From contig JBGPBV010000026.1 in assembly GCA_041481445.1 (NCBI GenBank), forward strand, positions 1 through 59,227: DNA of 59,227 nucleotides. Direction: 5' to 3'. Of this stretch, positions 13,520 to 21,700 are shown one piece after another. The DNA is from AA29 sp041481445. Its GTDB lineage: Bacteria > Acidobacteriota > Vicinamibacteria > Fen-336. Both the position numbers and the translations under genes were made by a program. Under the pieces are notes generated by a model that was not told the DNA's origin, did no database searches, and saw only the letters and a list, made by a program, of their open reading frames with translations. Numbering within the stretch: position 1 is the stretch's first letter; each line of letters opens with the position of its first letter.

Positions 13520-14323
13520 GTGACCGAGTGCCCCAATTGCCACGCGATCCTCCCGCAGCCACCCGAGCGCTTCTGCGCCAACTGCGGGGCCGACCTGCCC
13601 GCGATGGGTGGGGGATACACGCCGCCGCCGGGAGGAGGCTATCCGCCCGGTTACGGCTTGCCGCCCGGCGGGGGGACTCCGTGGGAGCGTCGCGACCAGA
13701 TCGGCTTCGTGACCGCGCTGATCGAGACGACCAAGCAGGTCCTCTCCGGCCCCACGAGCTTCTTCCAGCAGATGCCCATCGCCGGAGGGCTGGGCGGCCC
13801 GCTGCTGTACGCGGTGATCGTCGGCTACATCGGCATCGTGGCGTCCACCATCTACAACGCGGTCTTCCGCAGCGTGCTGGGCTCGAGCCTGGCCCGGATG
13901 GGGGGCGGCGGGAGCGAGTTCGAGCGCCTGGCCCCGTTCCTCCAGGGCGGCGCCTCCCTGGTCGTGAACCTGATCTTCGGGCCCGCGTTCGTGGTGATCG
14001 GCCTCTTCATCGGCGCGGGCATCTTCCACCTCGTGCTGCTCGCGGTGGCGGGCGGCGGCCGCGGCTTCGAGGCGACCTTCCGGGTCGTCGCCTACAGCCA
14101 GGCCGCCTCGCTCTTCAACATCCTCCCCGTATGCGGCGGCCTGGTCGGCGGCATCTACGCCTTCGTGCTCCTGATCATCGGCATCTCGGAGGCCCACCAG
14201 ATCACCCGGGGGAGGGCGGCGGCGGTGGTCCTCATCCCGCTCGTGATCGTCTGCTGCTGCTGTGGAGGCGTCATCGCCGCGATCGTCTTCGGCGTGGCCG
14301 GCGCCATCGGCCACGCGCGGTGA
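13520..14323 (+). CDS. Zinc-ribbon Yip1-domain membrane protein
   Basis: 267 residues from the GTG at 13520, which follows GGGAGGAGACCT. The N-terminus has a zinc ribbon (CPNCH ... CANCG, residues 4-23), then a Gly/Pro/Tyr-rich linker and about five hydrophobic helices with the Yip1-like feature of long Gly/Phe-rich segments (GPAFVVIGLFIGAGIFHLVLL, AASLFNILPVCGGLVGGIYAFVLL). A run of four cysteines (CCCC) lies in the last helix. Function is unknown; bacterial Yip1-domain proteins may act in membrane organisation. A DUF2752 gene follows 4 nt later. Confidence 0.8.
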   Translation: MTECPNCHAILPQPPERFCANCGADLPAMGGGYTPPPGGGYPPGYGLPPGGGTPWERRDQIGFVTALIETTKQVLSGPTSFFQQMPIAGGLGGPLLYAVIVGYIGIVASTIYNAVFRSVLGSSLARMGGGGSEFERLAPFLQGGASLVVNLIFGPAFVVIGLFIGAGIFHLVLLAVAGGGRGFEATFRVVAYSQAASLFNILPVCGGLVGGIYAFVLLIIGISEAHQITRGRAAAVVLIPLVIVCCCCGGVIAAIVFGVAGAIGHAR

Positions 14324-14327
14324 GGGA

Positions 14328-14729
14328 ATGAGGCTGGTGGCCCGGCCGGGGGCGATGCCGCTGGGCCTCGTGTTCCTGGCCTGCGGCGTCGTGATCGCGC
14401 TCGGCGTGGGGCTGTTCCACCTCGACCACGCGCCGGTGTCCTTCTGCGTGTTCAAGGCGGTGACCGGGCTGCCCTGCCTGACCTGCGGGACGACGCGCGC
14501 GTTCGCGCGGCTGTTCCGTCTCGACCTGACGGGCGCGGTGGCGATGAACCCGCTGACGGCGACGGTGGCCCTGGCCATGGTCCCGTGGGGGATCGCCGAC
14601 CTCGCCCTCCTGCGCCGCGACCGCGCGGTCGCGCTCGAGATCTCCCCGCGCCTGTTCCCGTTCGTGCGGGCGGCGGCCCTGGCCCTGGCCGCGGCCAACT
14701 GGGCCTACCTGATCGTCGTCGGGCGCTAG
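14328..14729 (+). CDS. DUF2752 membrane protein
   Basis: 133 residues with three hydrophobic helices. The family signature GLPCLTCGTTRAFARLFRLD (Cys-x-x-Cys-Gly-x-Thr-Arg) followed by AVAMNPL is present at about residues 47-75. Function is unknown. It probably forms a two-gene unit with the Yip1-like gene and ends on a CTAG shared with the convergent DinB gene. Confidence 0.85.
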   Translation: MRLVARPGAMPLGLVFLACGVVIALGVGLFHLDHAPVSFCVFKAVTGLPCLTCGTTRAFARLFRLDLTGAVAMNPLTATVALAMVPWGIADLALLRRDRAVALEISPRLFPFVRAAALALAAANWAYLIVVGR

Positions 14730-15217
14730 AGCCGCTCGAGCTGGGCCAGGTGGTTGAGGTCGTGGCCGGCGAGCAGGCGGACGATCGTGCCGAGCGTCTC
14801 CGGGCCGCGCTCGGGATGGACGGCCTCCCGGGCCAGCTCGGTCGGTCCGAGGCCGCGGAAGAGGGCCAGGTTCCAGCGCCGCAGGGCCACGAACGACCCG
14901 AGCGCCGCCTCCACGTCCACGTCGACGTACCGGCGCGCCCAGGCCCCCTCGTCGAAGGGCTGGATCGTGTGGCCGTCCTCGGCCAGGACCTGCCGGGCGC
15001 GGAAGCCGACTCCGACCTCGGCGTCGGCCAGGTGGGCGACGATCTGCCGGCCCGTCCACTTCCCGGGGCCGTAGCTCCGCGACAGGCCGACGTCGCCGAG
15101 CCGCCGCACGACCGCCTCCACCCGCGCCGCCGAGGACTCGAGGCTCTCGATCGGGTTCCGCTCGGCGAGCAGCCCGAGAAGCCGCGCGCGGTACGACCCA
15201 TCCGCCACTGTGGTCAT
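14726..15217 (-). CDS. DinB-family protein
   Basis: 163 residues from the ATG at 15217, chosen because GGAGGCGGAGAAG immediately precedes it (an ATG at 15247 is also in frame). The four-helix DinB fold is indicated by GPGKWTGRQIVAHLADAEVGVGFRARQVL and the C-terminal GHDLNHLAQLERL, whose histidines form the typical three-His metal site. Such proteins act as thiol-dependent transferases or detoxification enzymes; the substrate is unknown. Confidence 0.85.
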   Translation of the reverse strand: MTTVADGSYRARLLGLLAERNPIESLESSAARVEAVVRRLGDVGLSRSYGPGKWTGRQIVAHLADAEVGVGFRARQVLAEDGHTIQPFDEGAWARRYVDVDVEAALGSFVALRRWNLALFRGLGPTELAREAVHPERGPETLGTIVRLLAGHDLNHLAQLERL

Positions 15218-15333
15218 CTTCTCCGCCTCCGGCGGCGATTGGACCACGAACGGCTTGGAGGGGGCGAATGAGATTTCGCTGAGTTGGGCCGGAGGAGCGG
15301 CCGGCCGACGCTACCCGCGCGCGAAAGGCCGCG

Positions 15334-15339
15334 CGTATA
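15334..15339 (+). promoter_or_regulatory. -10 element of the GT2 gene
   Basis: TATACT, 9 nt before the ATG at 15349. A start 7 nt downstream would leave almost no leader. Confidence 0.35.
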
Positions 15340-15348
15340 CTCGGGCGG

Positions 15349-16344
15349 ATGGCGTCCCGTCCGTACCTCTCGATCGTGATCCCCGTCTTCAACGAGGCGG
15401 ACAACGTCGGCGAGCTCCACAAGGAGTTGACGGCGAGCCTGGAGCCGATGGGGCGCCCCTACGAGGTCCTCCTCGTCGACGACGGCTCGCGGGACGGGAC
15501 CCTCGAGCGGCTGCTCGAGATCGAGAGACGCGACCGACGTGTCCGCGTCCTGCGGCTGCGGCGCAACTTCGGCCAGACGGCGGCCTTCTCCGCCGGGTTC
15601 GACCACGCCCGCGGCGACGTGGTGGTCACGAGCGACGGCGACCTGCAGAACGACCCCGCGGACATCCCGCGCCTGCTCGCGCGGCTGGAGGAGGGCGGGT
15701 TCGACCTCGTGTGCGGGTGGCGGAAGGACCGCCAGGACCCGCTGTCCAAGAAGATCCCCTCGTGGTTCGCGAACCGCCTCATCTCCTGGGCCACCGGCGT
15801 GCACCTGAGCGACTACGGCTGCTCGCTCAAGGCCATCCGCGCCGAGGTCGTGCGGAACCTGCGCCTGTACGGCGAGATGCACCGCTTCATCCCCGCGGTG
15901 GCCTCCTGGATGGGCGTCAGCGTCGCGGAGATGCCGGTCCACCATCGCCCGCGCCGCCACGGCCGCAGCAAGTACGGCCTGGGCCGGACCGTCCGCGTGC
16001 TGCTCGACCTCTTCACGGTGAAGTTCCTCGGCGCCTACGGGACCCGGCCCTCGCACCTGTTCGGCGGCTGGGGCCTCCTGTTCGGGGCGGGCGGCCTGGG
16101 CGTGCTCGGCTACCTGACCTGGCTCAAGGTGTTCGAGGACGAGGCGATCGGCGGCCGGCCGCTGCTGATCCTGGGCGCCCTGGCCTTCGTGACCGGCCTC
16201 GTGCTCATCATGGGCGGGCTGCTGGCGGAGATGCTCGTGCGCATCTATCACGAGAGCCAGGGCAAGCCGACCTACGTCGTGAAGGAGATGCCCGTCGAGC
16301 CGGCCACCGAGCCCGACCTCGAGCCGGTCGCCCCCGGCCGTTGA
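15349..16344 (+). CDS. GT2 glycosyltransferase, polyprenyl-phosphate sugar synthase type
   Basis: 331 residues. It is like DPM1/ArnC enzymes that load a sugar onto polyprenyl phosphate at the inner face of the membrane. The GT-A fold shows VIPVFNE (10-16), VDDGSRDGT (43-51), the metal-binding DGD (96-98), a DYGCSLKA segment and the RRHGRSKYG motif. Two hydrophobic helices follow in the last 100 residues. The stop overlaps the next glycosyltransferase (TTGA), so the two are likely coupled. Confidence 0.9.
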   Translation: MASRPYLSIVIPVFNEADNVGELHKELTASLEPMGRPYEVLLVDDGSRDGTLERLLEIERRDRRVRVLRLRRNFGQTAAFSAGFDHARGDVVVTSDGDLQNDPADIPRLLARLEEGGFDLVCGWRKDRQDPLSKKIPSWFANRLISWATGVHLSDYGCSLKAIRAEVVRNLRLYGEMHRFIPAVASWMGVSVAEMPVHHRPRRHGRSKYGLGRTVRVLLDLFTVKFLGAYGTRPSHLFGGWGLLFGAGGLGVLGYLTWLKVFEDEAIGGRPLLILGALAFVTGLVLIMGGLLAEMLVRIYHESQGKPTYVVKEMPVEPATEPDLEPVAPGR

Positions 16345-17567
16345 TCCGCGTCCTCTTCCTCTGCGAGTCGTTCCATCCGGTCCTCGGCGGCGGCGAAGGC
16401 CACGTCCGCGCGCTCGGACGCGAGCTCGTGCGGACGGGAATGCCGGCGACGGTCCTCACGCGTCGCGGCGAGAGCGCCTGGCCGGCGGAAGAGACGCTCG
16501 ACGGGATGCGCGTGGTGCGCGTCGGCCCGCCGGGCCCCGGGCGCTCCGGGAAGTACCGGATGGTCCCCCACGCGCTGGCCGCGCTGCATCGACGGCGCGG
16601 GAGCTACGACGTCCTCGTCGTGCGCGGCACGCGCGTGCTGGGCCTGCCGGGGGTGCTGGCCGCGCGCGCGGCGGGCAAGCGCGTGATCCTCCAGCCGGAG
16701 GTCAACGGCGAGATGTCGGGCGAGGTCTACACCTGGGGCCAGCCCTTCGAGGGCGGGATGCTCGATCGCGCGATCCGGGCCCTCGCTCGCGTCCGCAACC
16801 TCCTCCTCCGCGACGCCGACGGCTTCGTGGCGATGTCGCGGCGCATCCGCGCCGAGCTCCTCGCCGCGGGGGTGCCGGAGGAGAAGGTCGAGCTCATCCC
16901 GCACGGGGTCGACACCGCCCGCTTCCATCCGCCGACGGAAGAAGAGCGCGCGGCCGCGCGCGTCCGACTGGGGCTGGCCCACGACGCCTTCGTCATCGCC
17001 TTCACCGGCCGCCTGCTGCGCGGCAAGGGCCTGGAGGACCTCCTGGCCGCTTTCGCGCGTCTCGCTCCCGAGCTCCCGGCGGCGCACCTCGTGATCGTGG
17101 GATCGGGCACGGGCCAGGCCCTCTCGGTCGAGGAGAGCCTGCGGGAGACGGTCGCGCGCGAAGGGCTGGACGCGCGCGTGACCTTCACCGGCCGTCTGGA
17201 GGACGTGGCGGAGCCGCTGCGGGCGGCGGACGTCTTCGCCTTCCCGTCCGTGTACGAGGGGCTCGGCATCTCCCTCGTGGAGGCGGCCGCGACCGGCCTG
17301 CCCGCGGTCGGGGCGCGCGCGGGCGGGATCGTCGACGTCATCGAGGACGGAGAGTCGGGCTGGCTGGTCCCGCCGGGGGATGCCCTCGCGCTGGCCGCGC
17401 GCCTACGGGGTCTCTTCCGGGACGCGGCCGAGCGTGCGCGCATGGGCCGGCGGGCCCGCCAGATCGCGCGGGCCCGCTTCGACGAGCGCCACGCCCTCGT
17501 CCGCTATCGAGCGCTGCTCGGCGAGGCCTGCCGTCGCGGGGCCGCCCCTCAGCTCGCCTCGCGGTAG
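16341..17567 (+). CDS. GT4-family glycosyltransferase
   Basis: 408 residues from a TTG that overlaps the GT2 stop (TTGA). GT-B fold: the N-terminal domain starts IRVLFLCESFHPVLGGGEGHV (glycine-rich acceptor loop); the C-terminal domain has FTGRLLRGKGLEDLL, VIVGSGTG and the nucleotide-sugar motif PSVYEGLGISLVEAAATG (about 302-320) with the E-x7-E pair. No membrane helices. Sugar donor and acceptor are not evident. The C-terminus overlaps the convergent Cache gene by 19 nt. Confidence 0.9.
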   Translation: MIRVLFLCESFHPVLGGGEGHVRALGRELVRTGMPATVLTRRGESAWPAEETLDGMRVVRVGPPGPGRSGKYRMVPHALAALHRRRGSYDVLVVRGTRVLGLPGVLAARAAGKRVILQPEVNGEMSGEVYTWGQPFEGGMLDRAIRALARVRNLLLRDADGFVAMSRRIRAELLAAGVPEEKVELIPHGVDTARFHPPTEEERAAARVRLGLAHDAFVIAFTGRLLRGKGLEDLLAAFARLAPELPAAHLVIVGSGTGQALSVEESLRETVAREGLDARVTFTGRLEDVAEPLRAADVFAFPSVYEGLGISLVEAAATGLPAVGARAGGIVDVIEDGESGWLVPPGDALALAARLRGLFRDAAERARMGRRARQIARARFDERHALVRYRALLGEACRRGAAPQLASR

Positions 17568-18658
17568 TCCGAGGGGACGTGCTCTTCGTGGAGGTGGAGC
17601 GCCTCCTCGATCACGGGCGCCTCCAGCTGCCTCGTGAAGTAGAGAGCCAGCAGCAGGGTGGTGGCGATGACCCCCACGACGTGGATGAAAAGGTACCAGC
17701 CGATGCTCTTGATCGGCGCCACCGCCTCGTCGAGGTCCTGCTCGACCCCGACCGTCCATTCCACGCTCGGCACCTGCTCGATGGACGCGAAGCCCACGAT
17801 GCGCGGGGGCTCCTCCGCCTCCGCCGTCTTCACCCGGGGCATGGCCCAGAAGCCGCGGTGCTCGCGCCGGGCCGCGGTGATGAACTCGAACCCCGGAAAG
17901 CGGTCCTTCAGGACGCGCGGGCTCTCGTCCGCCGCCAGCACCAGGCCGTCGGTGGAGCGCATGAGGACGGCGTGGCCGGTGCGTCCCACGCGCACGGCGG
18001 CGAGCACGCTGTAGAGGTCGGCCGCGTCGTAGAGGGCGCGCAGGGCCCCCAGGAGGTGGCCGTCCGTCGCGTCGCGGATGGGGAAGTCGAGCTCGAACAT
18101 GACGCCGCCCCCCGGAGGCGCCACGATGTCGGCGACGTAGGCCCGCCCACCGACCTCCGTCTCGCCGAGGGCGCGGAACCACGGGGTGTCACCGTTCCAC
18201 AGCCGCCCGCTGCGGGTGGTGGTGGCCAGGAGCCGGCCGCGCGCGTCCACCAGCTGCAGCAGCTTGAGGGCAGGCTGGGCCTGGCCCAGCTCGCGCAGGC
18301 GCGTGGCCAGGGGCGAGCCGGTCACGGAGGCCACGAGGGCGGCGTCGCCGGTCGCCCAGGCCTGGTCCAGGCGGCGCAGCTCGTCGGGGGCGGCGTCGCG
18401 CAAGGGCGCGCTCACCGCCTGCCTGACCTGCGGATCGAGCGAGGTCAGGTGGAGGGAGCTGAACCTCGCCAGCACGTACCGCTCGACGAGCTGCTTGGCC
18501 TCTTCCGCGCGCTGCTCGAGGTACTGGCCGGTCACGTTCTGGAGGTGGCCGCGGGCCAGGTTCATGACCACCAGCGCCCCGAAGGCCAGGAACGGAACGG
18601 CCACCAGGAAGAAGACGGTCAGGATGCGGGGATCGACCTCGTAGCGCCGCTTCGGCAT
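17549..18658 (-). CDS. Orphan double-Cache sensor membrane protein
   Basis: 369 residues from the ATG at 18658, preceded by GGTGGAGG. One transmembrane helix at about 10-33, a large periplasmic region, then a second helix at about 320-342. The periplasmic part looks like dCache: a long helix (GQYLEQRAEEAKQLVERYV), LLQLVDARGRLLATT, PWFRALGETEVGGRAYVADI and GHAVLMRSTDGLVLAAD. Only about 25 residues follow the last helix, so there is no kinase, GGDEF, HAMP or chemotaxis output. It either signals through a partner or is a truncated receptor. It has its own promoter facing away from the epimerase gene. Confidence 0.8.
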   Translation of the reverse strand: MPKRRYEVDPRILTVFFLVAVPFLAFGALVVMNLARGHLQNVTGQYLEQRAEEAKQLVERYVLARFSSLHLTSLDPQVRQAVSAPLRDAAPDELRRLDQAWATGDAALVASVTGSPLATRLRELGQAQPALKLLQLVDARGRLLATTTRSGRLWNGDTPWFRALGETEVGGRAYVADIVAPPGGGVMFELDFPIRDATDGHLLGALRALYDAADLYSVLAAVRVGRTGHAVLMRSTDGLVLAADESPRVLKDRFPGFEFITAARREHRGFWAMPRVKTAEAEEPPRIVGFASIEQVPSVEWTVGVEQDLDEAVAPIKSIGWYLFIHVVGVIATTLLLALYFTRQLEAPVIEEALHLHEEHVPSDYREAS

Positions 18659-18761
18659 GACAGCCTCCACCGGACGAGCGGGGCGCATCCGAGGGCGGGG
18701 CGGTCGAGGAGAGCGTCAACGGCAGAACCGCGAGGGACGGCCCTGCATCCGAGTTGCCAGC

Positions 18762-18790
18762 ACCGTACGCCCGCCGAGCGCCCACGTCAA
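18762..18790 (-). promoter_or_regulatory. Promoter of the Cache gene
   Basis: On the minus strand: TTGACG (18790-18785), 17-nt spacer, TACGGT (18767-18762). The predicted leader is about 95 nt. Confidence 0.5.
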
Positions 18791-18826
18791 GAGCCGCGTG
18801 TCTCACGGCCATTCGGGCCTGCGCGT

Positions 18827-18832
18827 TAGACT
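18827..18832 (+). promoter_or_regulatory. -10 element of the epimerase gene
   Basis: TAGACT with exactly 6 nt to the TTG start, which predicts a leaderless mRNA beginning at or next to the start codon. Confidence 0.4.
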
Positions 18833-18838
18833 GCCCGC

Positions 18839-19813
18839 TTGCGCGTCGCGGTCACGGGAGGCACGGGATACACCGGCGGCCGGCTCCTCGAGCGCCTGCG
18901 CACCCACGGCCACGAGGTGACGGCGCTGGCCCGTGCATCGGCGCGCCGGCCGGACACGGCCGGCGTGGCCTGGGTGGAAGGAGACCTGTCGTCGCCCGAC
19001 GCCTTGGCCCGGCTGGTCGAGGGAGCGGACGCCGTCGTGCACGTGGCCGCGGTCTACCGGACCGCGGGCCATCCCGACGCGTACTACCGTGACGTCAACG
19101 TGGGCGGTACGGAGCGCCTGCTGGAGGCGTCGGCGCGGGCGGGCGTGCGCCGGTTCGTCCACACCTCCACCGTCGGCGTCCACGGCGACGTGCGACACCC
19201 CCCCGCCGACGAGAGCGCGCCCTTCGAGCCAGGAGACGTCTACCAGGAGACCAAGGCGGAGGCGGAAGTGCTCGCGCTGCGCCGGGGCCGTGAGCGGCGT
19301 CTGGACGTCGTGGTCGTGCGCCCGGGCGCGATCTACGGCCCGGGCGAGACGCGCCTCCTCAAGCTCTTCCGCGCCATCGCGCGCGGCCGCTACGCGATCG
19401 TCGGCTCCGGCCGTCCCCACTACCATCCCGTCTACATCGACGACCTGCTCGACGGCTACGAGCTCGCCCTCGCGCACCCGGCGGCGCCGGGCGAGGCCTT
19501 CATCGTGGCCGGGCCGCGCTCGGTCTCGCAGGCCGATCTGGCCGCGGCCGTCGCGCGCCACACCGGCGGCCGGGTGCTGCCCCTGCGGATCCCCGCCGCC
19601 CCCATCCAGTTCGTGGGCGACCTCGTGGAGGCGGTGTGCGTGCCCCTGGAGATCGACCCGCCGCTGCATCGCCGGCGCGTGGACTTCTGGACGAAGAACC
19701 GCTCGTTCTCGATCGACAAGGCGCGGCGGGTCCTCGGCTATGCGCCGAAGGTGGACGTCGAGGAGGGCGTCGCGCGCACGGCGGCCTGGTACCGCCAGGC
19801 AGGATGGCTGTGA
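18839..19813 (+). CDS. NAD(P)-dependent sugar epimerase/dehydratase, extended SDR
   Basis: 324 residues from a TTG at 18839. Rossmann motif VTGGTGYTGG at the N-terminus, a DVNVGGTERLLEA segment, a serine/threonine stretch (VHTSTVGVHGD), catalytic Tyr135-x-x-x-Lys139 (YQETK) and RPGAIYGPGE. The family includes NDP-sugar epimerases and hydroxysteroid-type dehydrogenases. The neighbouring glycosyltransferases suggest nucleotide-sugar modification, but the substrate is open. No Shine-Dalgarno is seen before the TTG; the -10 box 6 nt upstream suggests leaderless translation. Confidence 0.88.
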   Translation: MRVAVTGGTGYTGGRLLERLRTHGHEVTALARASARRPDTAGVAWVEGDLSSPDALARLVEGADAVVHVAAVYRTAGHPDAYYRDVNVGGTERLLEASARAGVRRFVHTSTVGVHGDVRHPPADESAPFEPGDVYQETKAEAEVLALRRGRERRLDVVVVRPGAIYGPGETRLLKLFRAIARGRYAIVGSGRPHYHPVYIDDLLDGYELALAHPAAPGEAFIVAGPRSVSQADLAAAVARHTGGRVLPLRIPAAPIQFVGDLVEAVCVPLEIDPPLHRRRVDFWTKNRSFSIDKARRVLGYAPKVDVEEGVARTAAWYRQAGWL

Positions 19814-21693
19814 GCGATCGCGCGGCCCGCCTCGTCCTGGGCGCCTTCGTGGCCGCGATGGTGGCCGCGGTCTGCCTCGTCCGCCTGCCCGGCTTCTGGG
19901 GCGACGGCGCGACGTACTACACGATGGCCTGGAGCCTGGCCGAGGACGGCGACCTGCGCTACGAAGCGCGCGACATGTTGCGCGTCCGGCGTGAGTTCCC
20001 GTCGGGACCGCAGGGCCTCTTCCTCAAGCGGGCGAGCGGAGGGCTGCATTGGGACGGAGCCGGCGGAGTCCCCCGGGTCCGCCGCGTCCCCGCGCGCCAG
20101 CCGCGCATCTACTTCGCCAAGGCCCTGTCGTATCCGCTGGCGGCGGCGCCGTTGGTCGCCTTGATGGGGACGCGCGGGCTGCTCGTGACCAACGCCCTCG
20201 CGCTGGGCCTCGCGCTGGTGCTTGCGTACTTCGACCTGAAGACGCATACGACGCCCGGTCGCGCGCTCCTGGCGTCGGTCGCGCTCGTGCTGGGGACGGT
20301 GGCGCCCGTCTACCTCGTCTGGCCCACGCCGGAGCTGTTCACGCTCGGCCTCGTGGCCGGTGGCCTCTTTGCCTGGAGGCGCCAGCGGCCGATCCTGGCC
20401 GCGGTCCTCCTCGGGATCGCGATCTACACCAAGCCCTACAACCTCTGGCTGGCGCTTCCGCTCGGCGTGGAGCCTCTGCTCGCGATGCGACGGGACGCGT
20501 GGTGGCCGCCCCTGCGCGAGTCGCTCCGTCGCGGTCTCGTGATGGGAGCCGTGATCGCGGCCTTCTTCGGCCTCAACGCCGCCGTCACCGGCGAGCTGAA
20601 CTACCAGGGCGGAGAGCGCAAGACCTTCTACGGCCGGTTCCCGGAAGAGGTGGGGCCGGACGGCCAGCGCGTCACCTTCGGCAACAGCGGCTTCTGGATG
20701 ACCACCGATCAGCTCGGGCCGGCGGTCGAAGGCCAGGATCCTCCGGCGCCCGCGCGCACGGGCCCCGCCCGCCCGCGGCAGGAGATCGAGGTCTCGTTCC
20801 TGCGCAACCTGTACTACTTCTGGATCGGCCGCTACGGGGGCGCGCTCGCGTACTTCCTGCCCGCCATCGGTGTGCTCGCCGCATTCCTCGTCCGCGGCCC
20901 ACGGACGACGGCGGGCTGGCTCGCCTTCGCATCGCTGGTGGTGTCCTGGCTCTTCTACATCCGGATCATTCCCGACAACTGGTACGGCGGCGGGGGGACG
21001 GTCGGGAACCGCTACTTCCTGAACCTGCTGCCGCTCTTCGTGCTCATGCTGCCCGCGGGCCGCGAGGTGGTCGTCGCGGCCGCCGCGGTGCTGTCGGCGG
21101 TCTTCCTCGCTCCGGTCTGGCTCCATCCGATCCAGCACTCGATCCGTCCCGGCGACCACGCGATGTCCGCGCCTTTCCGGCCGCTCCCGCCCGAGCTGAC
21201 GATGTTGAACGACCTCTCGGTGTTCACGGACGCCTGGCGGAAGAAGGTGCCGTACGGCGACACGGAGGGCGACCCCCACAAGCACTGGCCGGCGGACCCC
21301 AAGGCGTACTTCCTCTATTTCCTCGACGACGGCACCTACGGCAGGGAGTCGCGCGACGCCGTCGAGGGCTTCTGGCTGCGGGGCGCGGCCCCGGCGGAGA
21401 TCGTGCTGCGCGCCCTGGAGCCCGTGCGCCGCGTCCACCTGCGCGTGACCGGCGGCCCCATCGGCGACCACGTGACCGTGCGCGTCTGCGGGACCGAGCA
21501 GGCGGTGGACGTGTCCGCGGACCAGACGCGCGAGCTGGTCTTCGAGCCGGGAGCCGGCTTCCCGTACTACGACACGTTCCTCACGACCTTGCGCTTCCGG
21601 TCGGACCGCGGTCAGTCGCCGCCCGGCGACCTCCGCCCGCGGGGCGCCTTCGTGTCGATCGCGCTCGAAGTCGACCGGCGTCCCCGCCGCTGA
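19804..21693 (+). CDS. Polytopic membrane protein, probable GT-C-type glycosyltransferase
   Basis: 629 residues. About ten hydrophobic helices fill residues 10-460, followed by a soluble C-terminal domain of about 165 residues. The first periplasmic loop holds GFWGDGATYYTMAWSLAEDG, with the acidic residue expected after the first helix of dolichyl-phosphate-mannose-type (GT39/GT83-like) enzymes. Such enzymes use a polyprenyl-phosphate sugar, which the upstream GT2 could supply. The ATG at 19804 overlaps the epimerase stop by 10 nt; the GTG at 19810 would give the usual 4-nt overlap (GTGA). The specific reaction is unknown. Confidence 0.75.
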   Translation: MAVSDRAARLVLGAFVAAMVAAVCLVRLPGFWGDGATYYTMAWSLAEDGDLRYEARDMLRVRREFPSGPQGLFLKRASGGLHWDGAGGVPRVRRVPARQPRIYFAKALSYPLAAAPLVALMGTRGLLVTNALALGLALVLAYFDLKTHTTPGRALLASVALVLGTVAPVYLVWPTPELFTLGLVAGGLFAWRRQRPILAAVLLGIAIYTKPYNLWLALPLGVEPLLAMRRDAWWPPLRESLRRGLVMGAVIAAFFGLNAAVTGELNYQGGERKTFYGRFPEEVGPDGQRVTFGNSGFWMTTDQLGPAVEGQDPPAPARTGPARPRQEIEVSFLRNLYYFWIGRYGGALAYFLPAIGVLAAFLVRGPRTTAGWLAFASLVVSWLFYIRIIPDNWYGGGGTVGNRYFLNLLPLFVLMLPAGREVVVAAAAVLSAVFLAPVWLHPIQHSIRPGDHAMSAPFRPLPPELTMLNDLSVFTDAWRKKVPYGDTEGDPHKHWPADPKAYFLYFLDDGTYGRESRDAVEGFWLRGAAPAEIVLRALEPVRRVHLRVTGGPIGDHVTVRVCGTEQAVDVSADQTRELVFEPGAGFPYYDTFLTTLRFRSDRGQSPPGDLRPRGAFVSIALEVDRRPRR

Positions 21694-21700
21694 GGCGCGT

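Noticed and set aside
15210..16340. Upstream extension of the GT4 frame beginning at 16341
   Set aside because: It overlaps the confident GT2 gene and is low-complexity Arg/Pro; GT4 homology starts at the TTG at 16341.
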